Source: an uncultured Eubacteriales bacterium
GTDB lineage: Bacteria > Bacillota > Clostridia > Oscillospirales > Acutalibacteraceae
Reading direction: 5' to 3'
Assembly (NCBI GenBank): GCA_934463265.1
Contig: CAKSIU010000017.1
Coordinates: 1-15,339 of the forward strand
DNA length: 15,339 nucleotides
The first letter of the stretch is position 1; each line of letters opens with the position of its first letter. The notes beneath the pieces are model-generated. The model did not search any database. It saw nothing but the letters and a program-made list of their open reading frames with translations, and was not told the DNA's origin. The position numbers were made by a program, and so were the translations under genes. Positions 14,972 through 15,339 of the stretch are shown here, piece by piece.

Positions 14972-15010
14972 CCTCCGCCCGCACTTTAAATGCGTTTTTG
15001 TGGCGGGAGG
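14972..15010 (+). promoter_or_regulatory. Hairpin sequestering a strong Shine-Dalgarno
   Basis: CCTCC (14972-14976) pairs with GGAGG (15006-15010). GCC (14977-14979) pairs with GGC (15002-15004) with one bulged G. CGCA (14980-14983) pairs with TGCG (14991-14994) around the loop CTTTAAA. The occluded element is GGAGGTGAT (15006-15014), nine bases matching the anti-Shine-Dalgarno of 16S rRNA. The stem is strikingly GC-rich against its surroundings. Confidence 0.8.
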
Positions 15011-15014
15011 TGAT

Positions 15015-15146
15015 ATTATCAAGGAACTGGTTTTTAGACTTGTTAAATGGTTAAAAAAGCGATTACATAAAAAGAAAAAGCACCTTCTAACGATAAACGT
15101 TGAAGCTGCTAATTCTGTCGTAATATTAACTATACACAAGGACTAA
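15015..15146 (+). CDS. Small basic protein frame with a non-canonical start
   Basis: Directly after GGAGGTGAT, a frame beginning ATT-ATC runs 43 codons: IIKELVFRLVKWLKKRLHKK, then a KKHLL stretch and TINVEAANSVVILTIHKD. The first 25 residues would form a strongly cationic amphipathic helix. The last 18 are alternating hydrophobic, like a beta hairpin. No ATG, GTG or TTG lies at a correct distance. ATT is four and ATC seven bases from GGAGG, and both are rare start codons. An in-frame GTG at 15000 lies upstream of the ribosome binding site and inside the hairpin. The regular amphipathic pattern argues for real coding, the start codon against it. If made, the peptide could be membrane- or nucleic-acid-binding. 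I do not recognise its family. Confidence 0.4.
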   Translation: MIKELVFRLVKWLKKRLHKKKKHLLTINVEAANSVVILTIHKD

Positions 15147-15180
15147 TCACTACAAAAGTCCTTCTATGGTTTTTATTTTA
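15138..15180 (+). terminator. Terminator of the structured transcript
   Basis: AAGGACT (15138-15144) can pair with AGTCCTT (15157-15163), followed by CTATGG and TTTTTATTTT. The same bases take part in the alternative 5'/3' pairing. In that fold, the closing helix immediately before the T-run would serve the same purpose. Confidence 0.65.
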
Positions 15181-15207
15181 TCAGACTTTTTTTTACTTGT
15201 CAATAGT

Positions 15208-15339
15208 TTAATTTTCTTTTATAAAGGCGTCGGAGAATCCGGCGTCTTCTGCTTTTTGAAGCTGTTTTTCTGCGTTTTCTTTGCTTGAATAAGCTCCAAC
15301 CTGAACATAATATTTTGCTTTTTTGTCTGATTCTGATTG
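15208..15339 (-). CDS. C-terminal SPOR domain of a partial protein
   Basis: Only the last 43 residues are in the window: QSESDKKAKYYVQVGAYSSK, then ENAEKQLQKAEDAGFSDAFI and KEN-stop. This is the C-terminal half-repeat of a SPOR domain, which binds peptidoglycan strands stripped of stem peptides. In Bacillota it is typically found at the C-terminus of N-acetylmuramoyl-L-alanine amidases and other wall hydrolases. With a holin-like gene downstream on the same strand, an endolysin or amidase is the best inference. The catalytic part lies beyond the window edge. Confidence 0.8.
   Translation of the reverse strand, partial: QSESDKKAKYYVQVGAYSSKENAEKQLQKAEDAGFSDAFIKEN

Larger units (their letters stand above)
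14940..15175 (+). ncRNA. Structured transcript closed by 5'/3' base pairing
   Basis: Promoter, predicted start and terminator delimit about 240 nt. The first bases ACCATAG-TT-GGGCTTT (14940-14955) pair with AAAGTCC-TT-CTATGGT (15155-15170): 14 pairs including one G-U, around a symmetric U-U internal loop. TGTAGT (14963-14968) then pairs with ACTACA (15149-15154), leaving AAGTCCT as a bulge. Inside lie a GC-rich hairpin covering a ribosome binding site and a small open frame. The closing helix ends directly at the terminal T-run. I do not match it to a known RNA family. It could be a fold-locked mRNA of the Hok/AapA kind, a regulatory RNA, or a miniature inverted-repeat element. The promoter and terminator favour an RNA. 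Confidence 0.65.

Noticed and set aside
14954..15139. Minus-strand 61-codon frame across the structured transcript
   Set aside because: No ribosome binding site. It is the antisense of the hairpin and of the basic small frame, and promoter and terminator signals are on the plus strand.

Overview
The window looks like a chromosomal stretch of a low-GC anaerobic member of the Bacillota, most likely a gut-type Clostridia (Oscillospiraceae/Ruminococcaceae-like). This is an inference. It rests on AT-rich DNA, strong GGAGG-type ribosome binding sites, near-consensus sigma-A promoters, a NdoA/EndoA-type MazF, a metG-tatD pair, BspA-type leucine-rich-repeat (LRR) surface proteins and double-glycine-leader peptides. 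No rRNA, tRNA or CRISPR array was found.

Left part (1-5504): a secreted BspA-like LRR gene on the minus strand is cut by an in-frame TAA. Its lost C-terminal region is still readable downstream, with two frameshifts. A 0.5-kb gene-free gap follows, then a stand-alone mazF on the plus strand. It converges through a hairpin terminator on a secreted protein of unknown function with perfect Ala-Ala-Pro and Gln-Pro repeat tracts.

Middle (5505-11952): this is the housekeeping core. It holds a phosphoglucomutase/phosphomannomutase gene on the minus strand, then metG and tatD as a tight plus-strand operon, and later a sodium:alanine/glycine symporter. Two small peptide genes of the double-glycine-leader type sit between them. 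One (7185-7415) is interrupted by a TAA just before its GG site but keeps a promoter and terminator. The other (9930-10382, minus) is intact and has a hydrophobic Gly-rich core. No exporter, peptidase or modification enzyme is visible for either.

Right part (11953-14507): this is a decayed accessory region. It contains a heavily deleted group II intron reverse transcriptase remnant and an 11-C homopolymer. Next comes a BspA-like LRR frame with no signal peptide but with a C-terminal membrane anchor and a Cys-rich tail. A small exported protein of unknown function follows it closely.

End (14508-15339): a holin-like membrane protein and the C-terminus of a SPOR-domain protein, both on the minus strand, flank a self-contained plus-strand transcription unit of about 240 nt. 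Its predicted RNA starts at a sequence complementary to its own 3' end. It buries a near-perfect Shine-Dalgarno sequence in a GC-rich hairpin. It carries a small basic open frame that has no ATG, GTG or TTG at the correct distance. This unit is the best candidate here for an undescribed system, possibly a fold-locked mRNA comparable in logic to type I toxin messages, or a structured regulatory RNA.
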